Assembly (NCBI RefSeq): GCF_030503615.1
Contig: NZ_CP129963.1
Span: forward strand, 3,224,001-3,288,000
DNA length: 64,000 nt
Source: Sphingobacterium sp. BN32
GTDB lineage: Bacteria; Bacteroidota; Bacteroidia; Sphingobacteriales; Sphingobacteriaceae
Direction: 5' to 3'
Part shown: positions 51,990-62,488 of the stretch, piece after piece
How positions within the stretch are numbered: position 1 is the stretch's first letter
How the letters are laid out: each line of letters opens with the position of its first letter
The notes under the pieces: generated by a model
What the model was told of the DNA's origin: nothing
The model's database searches: none
The model's input: only the letters and a program-made list of their open reading frames with translations
Translations under genes and position numbers: made by a program

Positions 51990-54025
51990 CAGCGGAACCT
52001 CACCTGCAAACGAATCTCACTTCTATGATTTTTGTCTATTCGATCTAACCCAGATCCCAAATGCGCTACATCAAAATACCGACTATAGCCATATTTGGTC
52101 CACAGCGTCCATTGGCTATTGATGTTCCAGCGCTGATTGAAATAAAAACGACAGCCATGATTATAGAAGAATGGAAATGAAAACGAATAAAGCATATCCC
52201 TTTCAAAACTATAGATTCGAGCATTAAAGCTATCAATATTGAAATAAACCAGTCGGCCGCTTGCCTTCCAACGCCGCGCAGTTCCTGTCCATTGCAGGTC
52301 TTGATAAGCCAATACTCCATACTGAGGCGGCTCGCCAGATTTTAAAAATTGAACAAATTCAAGGCGGTTCCCTATCTCCCAGTTATTAGAAAGTTGGTAT
52401 CGAAAATTAAGTCGCATCTGATCCTTTCGAACTTCGGCAAGTTGATCCCGGATCTTCAACTCCGCTAGGTAGTTCTCTTCATAAAACCTATACTGATACC
52501 GCAAACTAAGTTCGCCTTTCTTATGCCAAGTCCGTTTTAGCTGACTGAAAAACACGATACCCTTGCTTGGAAAGTCAGCTCTAAAACGCAGTCAAGGAAA
52601 TCGATGAACATCGAAACTTGTTGCCCATTCCCAGTTCCGAGAAAGACGATATAAAAGCCCTAAATAGATTCCCTCTTCATTCCCGAGCGACGACAATCGA
52701 CCATAACCCTTCGCATAAAACTGATGGTAATCACGTTGGTAATTCCTGTAAGCGATAGAAGTCGAAAGCTTTGGACTTAAGGATGCGATAGCTCCGTAGG
52801 CATGCGCCCATCCCGAATTAAAACTGTGCGCAGACTCGCCAAACGTAAAAACATTACGCCAGGTAAAATGTGCATAGGCGCCCGTTTGCTGAAGTTGTCT
52901 TCCTCGAAAACGATAGGCGTTGTAATCCCGTTCTGCCGGTGAAAAGTAGTCTTTAAAATGGGTACTAAGGTAATTGAGCCCTAGCCTCAAGCTTTTCATT
53001 TCATATTCTGAATTCAAGCCATATAACCATTGCTTCACCGTTTTTCGATTGCGCTGTTCGGATGGCGTTCGATGCAACCCAGACCCGTTGATACTGGAAA
53101 CAACAAGGGTATCCCCTTTGAATCTTAGCGTTCCTGTCAATTCGTTGAACGCTGCATAGGGCGTGAACTTAAATCGACCTTTCTCGGCGGTAAATGCCAT
53201 ACCTCGTAAGAACCCCGACTCTCGCATGCCGCTATGTTGCCGAATCCCAGCGCCTATATTTGCTACTTGCAGGACCGGATTCCCTCGCCCGAATTGCCCA
53301 CCGGTCCAAATCGCAAGGCCCTGCCCAAACTGAATATGGTAATCTCCGACGATAATACGTTTGAAAATGCCATTATCTCTAATCAGAAGGGATCCTGAAT
53401 TATAATCAAAACCATAGCGCTGTGCCAATTTAAAGAATGGTTCTCCAGCATCTTTAGCTGCATTGAAAGTGAGATAGTACTGCTTCCTATACTCCTGCCG
53501 GAGGCGAAGCCTAAACTTATCGGCCGTCCCCAAATATCGCGACCGCGAAGGCTCATCTATCTTAAAACCTCTTTTCTCTTCCAATTGTCGAAAATAACTG
53601 CCCATCACATATCCCTTCCCCTCTTTGACCATCATAGCAAATTCTGGCGTCAAAGCTTCACTCACTTTCACAAAAGGAAGGACTGCCTGAATAGTCCCCA
53701 GATCAAAGCCGCTAATTCCCTGCAACTCATAAACTGATGTGAATGCTCCAACCTTTTCCCGATGGTATAGAAACTGCTCAATCTGAAAGGAACTGAGAAA
53801 ATAAAGCTGGTCCAAATCAGCTCTATCAGCTTTATTTAAGTCAAGTTGCCTCCTCCGCAATGCCTCTAGCTGCTCTATTCGCTCCGAAAGCTCCTCATCT
53901 GTACCTTCCTCATCGACAATATTATCGCTGATTATGCTGTTCAAATCAACCTCCCTTTCTTGGCAGAGACTTTCCAAACTGAGAAAGATTAATAGGAATA
54001 AACCAACGATTACGCGAGAAAACAT
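51986..54025 (-). pseudogene. ComEA-like HhH + beta-barrel outer-membrane protein, interrupted by one in-frame TGA
   Basis: Reading 54025 to 51986 as one frame gives 679 codons with a single stop, TGA at 52592-52594. Residues 1-21 are a signal peptide. Residues about 58-120 are a ComEA-type pair of helix-hairpin-helix motifs (LDLNKADRADLDQLYFLSS, FLYHREKVGAFTSVYEL, LGTIQAVLPF), a DNA-binding module. The rest is amphipathic beta-strand, like an outer-membrane barrel, ending in SEIRLQVRFRW. The stop reads HRFP-TGA-LRFRADFPSKG, where a TGG (Trp) codon would keep the protein intact. The frame before and after is clean, so the change is recent, is a read-through codon or is a sequence error. Truncation after 477 residues would remove the last third of the barrel. 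It heads the operon with comEC and recQ. Confidence 0.8.
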
Positions 54026-54321
54026 ACAGCTAAACTTGTTTATGCTAATCTATAAAATCATATTTCCTGTTGCGATATATATTTTCTTATTTAATAATTT
54101 AATGATATGGATTTAACTGTCCGGTGGCCGCGATATTCCGTAAAAATATTGATTTGCAGTACTTTGGCTACAGATATTTAGGAATTCTCAGGAAAACCTT
54201 TGCCTCGCCATGATTCTAGTACAACTTTTGATATGGTAAAAATCATACATATACTATTAAAATAACAAGCTAGATTGACTGCCAGCAAAACCGCCAAGCT
54301 ACGCTCTAAAAAATATCAACG

Positions 54322-54984
54322 ATGAAAATAAAGGTTATCATTACGGGCGCAACAGGCATGGTCGGAGAAGGCGTATTACAAGAGTGCTTACAGAATGATC
54401 AGGTCGAAAAGATTCTTCTCATCAATAGACGATCGGCAGGATACCAACACAGCAAACTTGACGAAATATTAATAAATGATTTTTTCGACTTAGAGGCAAT
54501 TAAAAATAAAGTGGCTAACTACGATGCCTGCTTTTTCTGCTTGGGTATATCGTCGATCGGTATGAAGGAGCCGGAGTATACCAAAACAACTTACGATTTA
54601 GCATTAAATTTTGCGGGTTTATTAGCAGAAGTAAATCCAGGAATGACCTTTTGCTACGTCTCGGGCGCAGGGACCGACACATCCGAAAAGGGAAGATCCA
54701 TGTGGTCACGGGTTAAAGGGAAAACAGAAAACGACCTGCAAAAGCTGTCGCTAAACGTTTATAATTTCCGTCCGGCATTTATGAAACCGTTTAAGAATGC
54801 AAAACATATAAAACCTGCATTGAAGCCGATAATCAGCATATTTTCCTTATTCCGCCCATTTAACCCGACTTATTTTTTAACGCTGGAAGAAGTTGGAAAA
54901 GCGATGATCAATGTGACAATCCACGGTTACTCGAAACATGTGCTCGAAACAAAAGACATTGCTTTTATGTCCAGTACCAAGTAA
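54322..54984 (+). CDS. NAD(P)-binding epimerase/dehydratase-like protein
   Basis: A 220-residue short Rossmann protein of the NAD(P)H-binding/atypical SDR type. The dinucleotide motif is ITGATGMVGEGVLQ (near residue 8-21), followed by an Arg-rich INRRS that could accept the NADP phosphate. SYVSGAG-like CYVSGAGTD near 112 and NFRPAFMKP near 150 replace the usual YxxxK; a TENDL-lysine (KGKTENDLQ) is nearby. Substrate unknown. It is monocistronic on the plus strand, with a bidirectional terminator shared with gyrB. Confidence 0.82.
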   Translation: MKIKVIITGATGMVGEGVLQECLQNDQVEKILLINRRSAGYQHSKLDEILINDFFDLEAIKNKVANYDACFFCLGISSIGMKEPEYTKTTYDLALNFAGLLAEVNPGMTFCYVSGAGTDTSEKGRSMWSRVKGKTENDLQKLSLNVYNFRPAFMKPFKNAKHIKPALKPIISIFSLFRPFNPTYFLTLEEVGKAMINVTIHGYSKHVLETKDIAFMSSTK

Positions 54985-54990
54985 TAAAAA

Positions 54991-55020
54991 AGGGAAGTCA
55001 AAAAATGACTTCCCTCTTTC
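54991..55020. terminator. bidirectional terminator between epimerase-like gene and gyrB
   Basis: AGGGAAGTCA pairs perfectly with TGACTTCCCT around AAAAA. T-rich sequence follows on the plus strand and AATAAAAA precedes it, so it can work on both strands. Confidence 0.85.
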
Positions 55021-55068
55021 TTTACACAGATTCTATTTCTAAAATCTCATGTTTATCTAATATCTGAA

Positions 55069-57036
<1,968 letters not shown>

Positions 57037-57059
57037 TTAAAATTACGTTGATTAACTTT

Positions 57060-57091
57060 CAAAAATACGAAATTTTAAGCTAATTATCAAA
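57060..57091 (-). promoter_or_regulatory. promoter for gyrB
   Basis: On the minus strand TTTG (57088-57091), a 20-base spacer and TATTTTTG (57060-57067) match the Bacteroidota consensus with one extra spacer base. The predicted leader is about 27 bases. Confidence 0.6.
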
Positions 57092-57201
57092 CCGTAAAGC
57101 GTTAAAAACAAACCCAAAAACAGGCGCTTTTTTTGCACATATCAACATAGTTTTTTAACGGCTTTTAACCTAAACGACTAGAATATTTAAAATTTTTATC
57201 T

Positions 57202-57209
57202 TAGGTTTG
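57202..57209 (+). promoter_or_regulatory. -7 element (TAGGTTTG) for OmpH-like gene
   Basis: TAGGTTTG lies 29 bases before the ATG at 57239. The upstream partner TTTG is not found at the usual spacing. Confidence 0.45.
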
Positions 57210-57238
57210 TCGTTTATAAAATTGAAATACACATTAGA

Positions 57239-57847
57239 ATGAATAAAATAGCAAAATTGACCCTAGGCCTAATCGCTACAGCATCGGTAGTGGCTTGTAA
57301 CCAACAAAGCGAAACTAAAACTCCAGCAGCAACGACGACGACAACAAATGCTGTCGCTGAAGCGAAAGAAGAGAAGATCGTTTATGTAAATTCTGACTCC
57401 CTTTCTGAACAATACCAATACTTTAAAGATATTCGTACGAAACTTGAAAATAAAGTAAAGAAAGCACAAAACGATTTGCAAGCAAAAGGTCAAGCTTACC
57501 AACGCGAAGTAGCTGAATACCAACAAAAGGCGGCTACCATGAGCGCAACAGATCGTCAAGCTACTGAAGAACGCTTGGTAAGACGTCAGCAAGAAATCCA
57601 ACGCCTAGATCAAAATGCTTCTCAGTCTATCGCACAAGACGAAACTACTGAGTTTACTAAAGTATATACAACAGTAACAGATTACTTAAAGAAACACGCA
57701 GAAGAGAAAGGCTACAAATTTGTATTGACTTACTCGAAAACTAACCCTGCTGTTCTTTACGCTGATCCTGCATCTGACATTACAAAAACTGTAATCGACG
57801 CGCTGAATAGCGAATATAAAGCTACACAGACTTCAGAGAAGAAATAA
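57239..57847 (+). CDS. OmpH/Skp-like lipoprotein
   Basis: A 202-residue lipoprotein with lipobox VVAC (Cys20). After a Thr/Ala-rich linker (residues 30-45) the sequence IVYVNSDSLSEQYQYFKDIRTKLENKVKKAQNDLQAKGQAYQ matches the OmpH/Skp periplasmic chaperone family, with a long coiled coil (about 60-135). Skp protects outer-membrane proteins in transit; the lipoprotein-anchored version is common in Bacteroidota. The C-terminal YKFVLTYSKTNPAVLYADPASDIT resembles the Skp body strand region. It is monocistronic, followed by a terminator and a repeat-rich gap. Confidence 0.88.
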   Translation: MNKIAKLTLGLIATASVVACNQQSETKTPAATTTTTNAVAEAKEEKIVYVNSDSLSEQYQYFKDIRTKLENKVKKAQNDLQAKGQAYQREVAEYQQKAATMSATDRQATEERLVRRQQEIQRLDQNASQSIAQDETTEFTKVYTTVTDYLKKHAEEKGYKFVLTYSKTNPAVLYADPASDITKTVIDALNSEYKATQTSEKK

Positions 57848-57870
57848 GCTGGAAAAACCTAGCAACAAAA

Positions 57871-57901
57871 AAAGCCGCTAACTTTGTTAGTGGCTTTTTT
57901 T
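57871..57901 (+). terminator. terminator after OmpH-like gene
   Basis: AAAGCCGCTAAC pairs with GTTAGTGGCTTT (one wobble) around a TTT loop, followed by TTTT. It lies 24 bases after the stop. Confidence 0.88.
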
Positions 57902-57909
57902 GGTTAGTA

Positions 57910-58325
57910 GTAAGTATTTAGTAGTTAGTATTTAGACCTATGGCTACTTTTAGAGGTTAGATGTGAGACGTTAGATTTTAGACCAGATAGCGGCAGGACC
58001 AACCATGCGATAAATCAGTACTTAACATGAGGCTATTCTAACCCATATCAAAGCCCTTTCCAAGCGGGTTTGATTGGGTTATACATTGGGTTTGAAAGGG
58101 AAGTGAAAGGGTTTTAAGCAGATGAAGGGTCGTTGTTGTGACGGAGAGGATTTGTCTTGAACCAAGAAAGGAAGGATTTTAAGATGACCATGATCCTGTC
58201 AATCCTTTTATCCTTTTTTTCCTGGTTCAAGACAATGCACCCTGTCAATCCTTTTATCCTTCCTTTCTTGGTTCAAGACAAACGTCTAATGTCTTAATAC
58301 TAAATACTAACTACTAAATACTTAC
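57910..58325. repeat. nested inverted-repeat cluster upstream of corA
   Basis: The outer arms, 57910-57935 and 58300-58325, are a perfect 26-base inverted repeat (core AGTATTTAGTAGTTAGTATT). Inside lie repeat copy C (58032-58118) and, further in on the right, a second element: an arm at 58152-58177 that is the perfect inverse of 58256-58281, with two near-identical 41-base direct copies (58195-58235 and 58241-58281, 38 of 41 identical) of CCTGTCAATCCTTTTATCCT followed by the ending GGTTCAAGACAA. No open frame of note lies inside, and no transposase. It may be a stack of miniature elements or a large structured RNA/DNA. Confidence 0.8.
58032..58118. repeat. dispersed palindromic intergenic repeat, copy C
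   Basis: AACCCATATCAAAGCCC (58040-58056) can pair with GGGTTTGATTGGGTT (58066-58080) with a bulge and wobbles around a short loop. It continues ATACATTGGGTTTGAAAGGGAA as in copy B. It sits within the nested inverted-repeat region upstream of corA. Confidence 0.75.
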
Positions 58326-58337
58326 CCAACAATTTGC

Positions 58338-58345
58338 TACATTTG
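58338..58345 (+). promoter_or_regulatory. -7 element (TACATTTG) directly before corA
   Basis: TACATTTG matches TAnnTTTG and ends three bases before the corA ATG at 58349, predicting initiation at or just inside the start codon (leaderless). Confidence 0.5.
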
Positions 58346-58348
58346 ACT

Positions 58349-59254
58349 ATGGTAAAACAGATTTTGAGCAAGGCACAACATGGATTTGATTGGTTTGATA
58401 TCAGCAATCCTGCTATCGAAGATTTTGCAGATTTAAAAGACCGTTACAGTCTAAATGATGCATCGATCAAAGATTGTTTGGAAACGGGGCATCTTCCGAA
58501 GATTGAAGAGTTTGATAGCTATCATTTCCTCATTATCCGTTTTATCGCTGAAAACTTTCCTGAAAACTCCGATCATCTGATTGAAGTAACGAATAGGATT
58601 TCTATTTTTTATGATGAGGATTTCGTTATCACTGCCCACCGCTATGATATCCCTGTTTTGCAGGAGCTCATTGATATGGATAAAAGCAATAAGCGCTTTA
58701 AGTCGAGCAAAAGTCTGATCAATACCTTGGTATCGCTGTCTATCAAATCGTTTGAAAATTTGGTGGTCAATAGCTTGGCAACAAAGCTTGACCTTTATGA
58801 GGAAATTGTTTTTCTGCACAACCGTAGAAAACCATTCTTACGCAAGTTATACTACCTGAAGCGGCAGATTGACCTTATCCGAATTATTCTAACCTTCTAT
58901 AAGGATATCGTTGAGTATTTCCATATGCCGGAATACCAGAATATCTATACACAAGATTTGAGGGATCTGTATTCCAGGACGAATACGCTTTATCGGAATA
59001 TTGGTGAAAATACCGCACAATTGCTGTCGATTTATTTTAACATTGAGTCCAATCATACCAACGAAATCATGCGGACACTGACCATTATCTCGGTCTTCTT
59101 TATGCCGCTAACTTTTATTGTGGGTGTCTATGGCATGAACTTTAAGCACATGCCAGAACTCGAATGGTATTATGGATACGCCGCTGTAATGGCTGGTATG
59201 GCCATTCTATCGATCATTATCTATATCTGGTTCAAAAGAAAACGCTGGCTATAA
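58349..59254 (+). CDS. corA: CorA-family divalent cation (Mg2+) channel
   Basis: A 301-residue magnesium/cobalt channel. The long N-terminal cytoplasmic domain includes helical stretches (IDLIRIILTFYKDIVEYFHM). Near the C-terminus, TM1 is TLTIISVFFMPLTFIVGVYGMNF with the selectivity motif YGMNF, and TM2 is YYGYAAVMAGMAILSIIIYIWF, ending in the basic KRKRWL. The start is set at the ATG at 58349 (family-like MVKQIL); an in-frame upstream codon at 58334 is less likely because a promoter element lies between. It converges with tsaB, overlapping by six bases. Confidence 0.92.
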   Translation: MVKQILSKAQHGFDWFDISNPAIEDFADLKDRYSLNDASIKDCLETGHLPKIEEFDSYHFLIIRFIAENFPENSDHLIEVTNRISIFYDEDFVITAHRYDIPVLQELIDMDKSNKRFKSSKSLINTLVSLSIKSFENLVVNSLATKLDLYEEIVFLHNRRKPFLRKLYYLKRQIDLIRIILTFYKDIVEYFHMPEYQNIYTQDLRDLYSRTNTLYRNIGENTAQLLSIYFNIESNHTNEIMRTLTIISVFFMPLTFIVGVYGMNFKHMPELEWYYGYAAVMAGMAILSIIIYIWFKRKRWL

Positions 59255-59959
59255 CAGGGGCGATTTCTTCGGCGCAGTTACCATGAAATCTTTCAGGTAG
59301 TAAGGTTCAAAATAAGCGACATCTTCAAAATCTCCAGCTTGGAATTTTTCGTAAGCTAGTGCATCTTGAAAACTTGCCTTGGCATCGAAGCCCAATGCAA
59401 CTTGAATGGAGGCATTTTCTTTGAACTGCTCGTCAAATTTGTCTGCTCCTGAACCGAAAAAGATGAGGTGATGTCCATCTGCTAAATAGCTATCAAAAAT
59501 TCCTGCATCAACAATCAACGCTTTTGTAGACTCGATAATTTGACCTTCGCCAGTTAATACCTGCGTGTACACTTCCTGACGTCGAGCATCAATCATCGGA
59601 AGCAGCAATGTCTTGTCTGATACTTGGGGAGAACCTGCCATAAAACCGCGATACATAGCGTCTAAGGTATTATTAGCAATCATAGGTATATCTAAGGCAT
59701 AGCACAGTCCTTTGGCCGCAGACACGCCGATTCGCAATCCCGTGTATGATCCTGGCCCCTTACTCACAGCGACAGCCGAAAGATCATTCATCGTCAAAGA
59801 AGTTTCTTGAAGCAGGGATTCAATAAACAAGGTAAGGGATGAAGCATGCATGTTGGCCTCCTCGCCCACTATTTCATGTAGCGTTACACCGTTTTTTGCT
59901 AAAGACACTGAGCACAGCGGAGTTGCTGTTTCTATTGAAAGGATATAAATATCTGACAT
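59249..59959 (-). CDS. tsaB: tRNA threonylcarbamoyladenosine biosynthesis protein TsaB
   Basis: A 236-residue ASKHA-fold protein that, with TsaD and TsaE, makes the t6A37 modification of ANN-decoding tRNAs. SIETATPLCSVSLAK at the N-terminus and KGPGSYTGLRIGVSAAKGLCYALDIPMI near residue 70 are characteristic; MIDARRQEVYTQVL follows near 115. The start is placed at MSDIYILSIE (59959). It follows yidD by seven bases in the rpmH cluster and ends in convergent overlap with corA. Confidence 0.93.
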   Translation of the reverse strand: MSDIYILSIETATPLCSVSLAKNGVTLHEIVGEEANMHASSLTLFIESLLQETSLTMNDLSAVAVSKGPGSYTGLRIGVSAAKGLCYALDIPMIANNTLDAMYRGFMAGSPQVSDKTLLLPMIDARRQEVYTQVLTGEGQIIESTKALIVDAGIFDSYLADGHHLIFFGSGADKFDEQFKENASIQVALGFDAKASFQDALAYEKFQAGDFEDVAYFEPYYLKDFMVTAPKKSPLL

Positions 59960-59966
59960 AGTAATT

Positions 59967-60221
59967 TTAAGGAACAGGGTCGTGGCCATGGCCACCCCAT
60001 GGATTACAGCTTACAATACGTTTAATCGTTAACCAGCCTCCTTTGAAAGGTCCATGCTTCATAATTGCCTCCTTGCCATATTGCGAGCAGGTCGGCGTAT
60101 ACCGACAGTTAGCCCCCAGAAAGGGTGAGATAAAAAGCTGATAGAAGCGGATGATAATTAAGAACACCCATTGCAGGGGCAGCTTAATTCCTTTTTCCCA
60201 AAGTAGACGCAGCAAGTTCAT
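59967..60221 (-). CDS. yidD: membrane protein insertion efficiency factor
   Basis: An 84-residue protein of the YidD family, found next to rnpA in most bacteria. [44 protein letters not shown] carries the conserved Cys residues and basic helix, and the end [13 protein letters not shown] is typical. It is thought to help YidC-dependent insertion. Its start lies within the rnpA gene (38 bases overlap), a usual arrangement. Confidence 0.95.
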   Translation of the reverse strand: MNLLRLLWEKGIKLPLQWVFLIIIRFYQLFISPFLGANCRYTPTCSQYGKEAIMKHGPFKGGWLTIKRIVSCNPWGGHGHDPVP

Positions 60222-60591
60222 GTGATAGTTTTTCTAGCAACAACTTCATTTTATGATGAAGATCAGTAAAAGGTATCTCCTCTTTACCGATGTATTGTAT
60301 AGCTAATAACAAATGTAGGGAATGTTGGTTCAAATAATCATAAAGATTATGTTTTTCTAAACGATAGCACTCACGTATCAACCTTTTTAGGCGATTACGT
60401 GTGACAGCATGTTTAAAACGGCGTTTAGAAACGGAGGTAATTACTTGAACCGGGAAAGGTAGTGCGACTTCAGTGCGCGAAAATATCACGCGATAGGGAT
60501 ACACAACAAAAGAAGAACCATTATGGAAAAGGCCGTCAATTAACCTTTTGCTGCATAATCGTTCTTCTTTTGAAAATGTATATTTCTTCAT
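60184..60591 (-). CDS. rnpA: ribonuclease P protein component
   Basis: A 135-residue basic protein that binds RNase P RNA and helps cleave the 5' leader of precursor t[25 protein letters not shown] near the N-terminus and [26 protein letters not shown] near 60-85 (the RNR motif) are diagnostic. The start is set at [10 protein letters not shown] (60591), although the frame opens 45 bases earlier. It lies between rpmH and yidD. Confidence 0.94.
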   Translation of the reverse strand: MKKYTFSKEERLCSKRLIDGLFHNGSSFVVYPYRVIFSRTEVALPFPVQVITSVSKRRFKHAVTRNRLKRLIRECYRLEKHNLYDYLNQHSLHLLLAIQYIGKEEIPFTDLHHKMKLLLEKLSHELAASTLGKRN

Positions 60592-60651
60592 CTCGATGAA
60601 TAGATCCGGCATATTAGCGCTCGGCTCGTGGATCACCGGAGACCGAATAGA

Positions 60652-60810
60652 TTACCCTTTGTGACGACCTTCGTCAGAAACAGTAAGACGTTTTCTACCT
60701 TTAGCTCTACGAGAAGCTAATACTCTTCTACCATTTGCAGAGCTCATACGCTCTCTGAAACCGTGTTTATTTCTTCTTTTTCTTTGTGAAGGTTGGAATG
60801 TTCTCTTCAT
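60652..60810 (-). CDS. rpmH: 50S ribosomal protein L34
   Basis: A 52-residue protein translating as [20 protein letters not shown], then [20 protein letters not shown] and [12 protein letters not shown], the full L34 sequence. It is strongly basic and binds 23S rRNA in the large subunit. It begins the rpmH-rnpA-yidD-tsaB cluster, 60 bases before the rnpA start. Confidence 0.97.
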   Translation of the reverse strand: MKRTFQPSQRKRRNKHGFRERMSSANGRRVLASRRAKGRKRLTVSDEGRHKG

Positions 60811-60867
60811 GACGCTTTTATGCTTGTTTTAATACTTTGATTCAATTTCTCCCTCCGAAGAGGAATG

Positions 60868-60898
60868 CAAAAATAAAGTTTATTTCACAATTCCGCAA
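60868..60898 (-). promoter_or_regulatory. promoter for the rpmH cluster
   Basis: On the minus strand TATTTTTG (60868-60875), preceded 20 bases upstream by TTG (60896-60898), is close to the consensus. The predicted leader to the rpmH ATG is about 50 bases, longer than for other genes here. Confidence 0.5.
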
Positions 60899-60982
60899 CA
60901 CTGAAATAATAATTAATAAAACTTTCAATGAAAAACAACACTCAGAAGTTCCTGAGCGCCATTAGGAAGGGGAAATAGCCAA

Positions 60983-61025
60983 TAAAAAAGCAGATTATTT
61001 CGACCTCTAGTCTCTATAATCTGCT
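60983..61025 (-). terminator. terminator after mscL
   Basis: On the minus strand AGCAGATTAT pairs perfectly with ATAATCTGCT over a 17-base loop and is followed by TTTTTTATT. It lies 19 bases after the mscL stop. Confidence 0.85.
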
Positions 61026-61043
61026 CTACGATAGAATCCTATC

Positions 61044-61451
61044 TTATTTATTTCTTAAGATATCGCGAATTTCAGTAAGCAATACTTCTTCTTTTGTAGG
61101 AGCCGGCGCTTCTTCTGGAGCTGCTGGCGCTTCACGTTTCAATGAATTGATGCCTTTGATCACCAAGAAAATACAGAAGGCAATAATGATAAATTGAATC
61201 AATACGTTGATGAATTCGCCATAACCGATTGCAACCTCTTCTACGCCTGCTGCCGGGTTAGCCTCTTTCAACACATATTTTAAGCTTGAGAAATCGATAC
61301 CACCGGTTAACATCCCGATTGGCGGCATAATGATTTTATCAACTAGGGCAGTAACGATCTTCCCGAACGCTCCACCGATAACCACACCGACTGCTAAGTC
61401 GATTACGCTGCCACGCATGGCAAACTCTCTAAATTCTTTAAAAAACCCCAT
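61044..61451 (-). CDS. mscL: large-conductance mechanosensitive channel
   Basis: A 135-residue channel that opens under membrane tension to release solutes on hypo-osmotic shock. [43 protein letters not shown] (TM1 pore helix, Gly/Ala-rich) and [21 protein letters not shown] (TM2) are diagnostic, followed by a charged C-terminal helix. It is monocistronic with its own terminator. Confidence 0.96.
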   Translation of the reverse strand: MGFFKEFREFAMRGSVIDLAVGVVIGGAFGKIVTALVDKIIMPPIGMLTGGIDFSSLKYVLKEANPAAGVEEVAIGYGEFINVLIQFIIIAFCIFLVIKGINSLKREAPAAPEEAPAPTKEEVLLTEIRDILRNK

Positions 61452-61804
61452 AATTTTATTTTTGTTTTAGTGCGAAAATTGCCGGCCAATTCCTAAGCCA
61501 ACGCTTTAACAAACGCAAAAAAAATGCTTTAACACCACAATCTAAAATATTTTTTAGAATATATAGTAGATATTCGATAGAATTATTGGCAAATTGAAAA
61601 ATAAATACAACATATGATAAACAAATATCAGAGAAACCGTTATATTTATAGCGTAAATATATAGTCTTAGTCATTAAATGACCTTAAGATATTTACGTTT
61701 TAAAATAATTTTTTCGTCATAATAATAAACTCGAGCTCGAGATTTTGTTAGACAAATTTATTAAATTACAATACAACAAAGTCTACTAAAGTAACAGCAG
61801 ATAC
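61452..61804. other. intergenic region with CTCGAGCTCGAG palindrome
   Basis: About 350 AT-rich bases between divergent mscL and the NarL-type regulator gene. A 72-codon frame on the minus strand (61456-61674) has no family features and is not annotated. A perfect 12-base palindrome CTCGAGCTCGAG (61730-61741) lies 64 bases before the regulator ATG; it is GC-rich in AT-rich context and may be a protein-binding site for autoregulation. Confidence 0.5.
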
Positions 61805-62449
61805 ATGAAAAAAATACTAATAGCTGATGACCACATCATTGTTCGGTTAGGAGTATCTACAGCCATTAAGGAAACCCTAAAGAACACCGAAATTGTACAT
61901 GCTGAAACCTATGATGAGGTCTATGACAAATTATCAAAAAGCCGATTTGACCTATTATTGCTCGATATCAATATGCCCGGGGGCAATAATATCAAAGTAA
62001 TCAAAGAATTATTGGACATACAGTCTGACCTTAAAATCTTGGTATTTTCGTCTTACGATGAGAGCCTTTACGCGCTACGTTATATTGAAGCGGGCGCTGC
62101 GGGATATGTTAATAAGACCACTAGCATGACGGAATTCACAAATGCGATTAACAGCATTTTCGAACGCGGAAAGTACATGTCAGATGCGATCAAGGATCTT
62201 TATGTACAAAAGCTAACAACCAGCAAATCTAAAATTGATAGCCTGAATCCGTTGTATAAATTGTCTAACCGCGAAATGGATGTGGCAAGACATCTTATTG
62301 AAGGCTTAGGAATTATTGAAGTCTCCAGTCGTTTGAATTTAAGTTCCTCGACCGTGAGTACCTATAAGAGTAGAATATTCGAGAAATTAAATGTGCATAA
62401 TATACCAGATTTGATTTCACTGTTTAAGATACATGCAGAAAAGGAGTAG
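61805..62449 (+). CDS. NarL/LuxR-family response regulator (orphan)
   Basis: A 214-residue response regulator. The receiver (1-120) has the acidic DDH near residue 8 and phospho-acceptor Asp54 in LLLLDINMPGG, then FSSYDES and a Lys in YVNKTTS. The helix-turn-helix output domain (about 150-212) is of LuxR type: LSNREMDVARHLIEGLGIIEVSSRLNLSSSTVSTYKSRIFEKLNV. No histidine kinase is adjacent, so the partner lies elsewhere. Its stop codon is inside the terminator stem. Confidence 0.94.
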   Translation: MKKILIADDHIIVRLGVSTAIKETLKNTEIVHAETYDEVYDKLSKSRFDLLLLDINMPGGNNIKVIKELLDIQSDLKILVFSSYDESLYALRYIEAGAAGYVNKTTSMTEFTNAINSIFERGKYMSDAIKDLYVQKLTTSKSKIDSLNPLYKLSNREMDVARHLIEGLGIIEVSSRLNLSSSTVSTYKSRIFEKLNVHNIPDLISLFKIHAEKE

Positions 62450-62472
62450 TTAAACTACTCCTTTATTTTTAC
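62440..62472 (+). terminator. terminator overlapping the regulator stop codon
   Basis: AAAGGAGTAGTT pairs with AACTACTCCTTT around a single-base-to-few-base turn, followed by ATTTTT. The TAG stop (62447-62449) lies inside the left arm. Confidence 0.8.
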
Positions 62473-62488
62473 CGCCGTTTTTGGGTAT

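Noticed and set aside
51986-52555. Open frame of 189 codons starting with GTG
   Set aside because: It is in the same frame as the upstream HhH/barrel gene and encodes its missing C-terminal barrel; treated as part of the interrupted gene, not a separate gene.
58152-58281. Possible insertion-sequence ends (inverted repeats)
   Set aside because: No transposase frame or room for one between the arms; kept only as a repeat structure.
61456-61674. 72-codon minus-strand frame upstream of mscL
   Set aside because: AT-rich, no family pattern, composition unlike coding DNA here, lies in the mscL promoter region.
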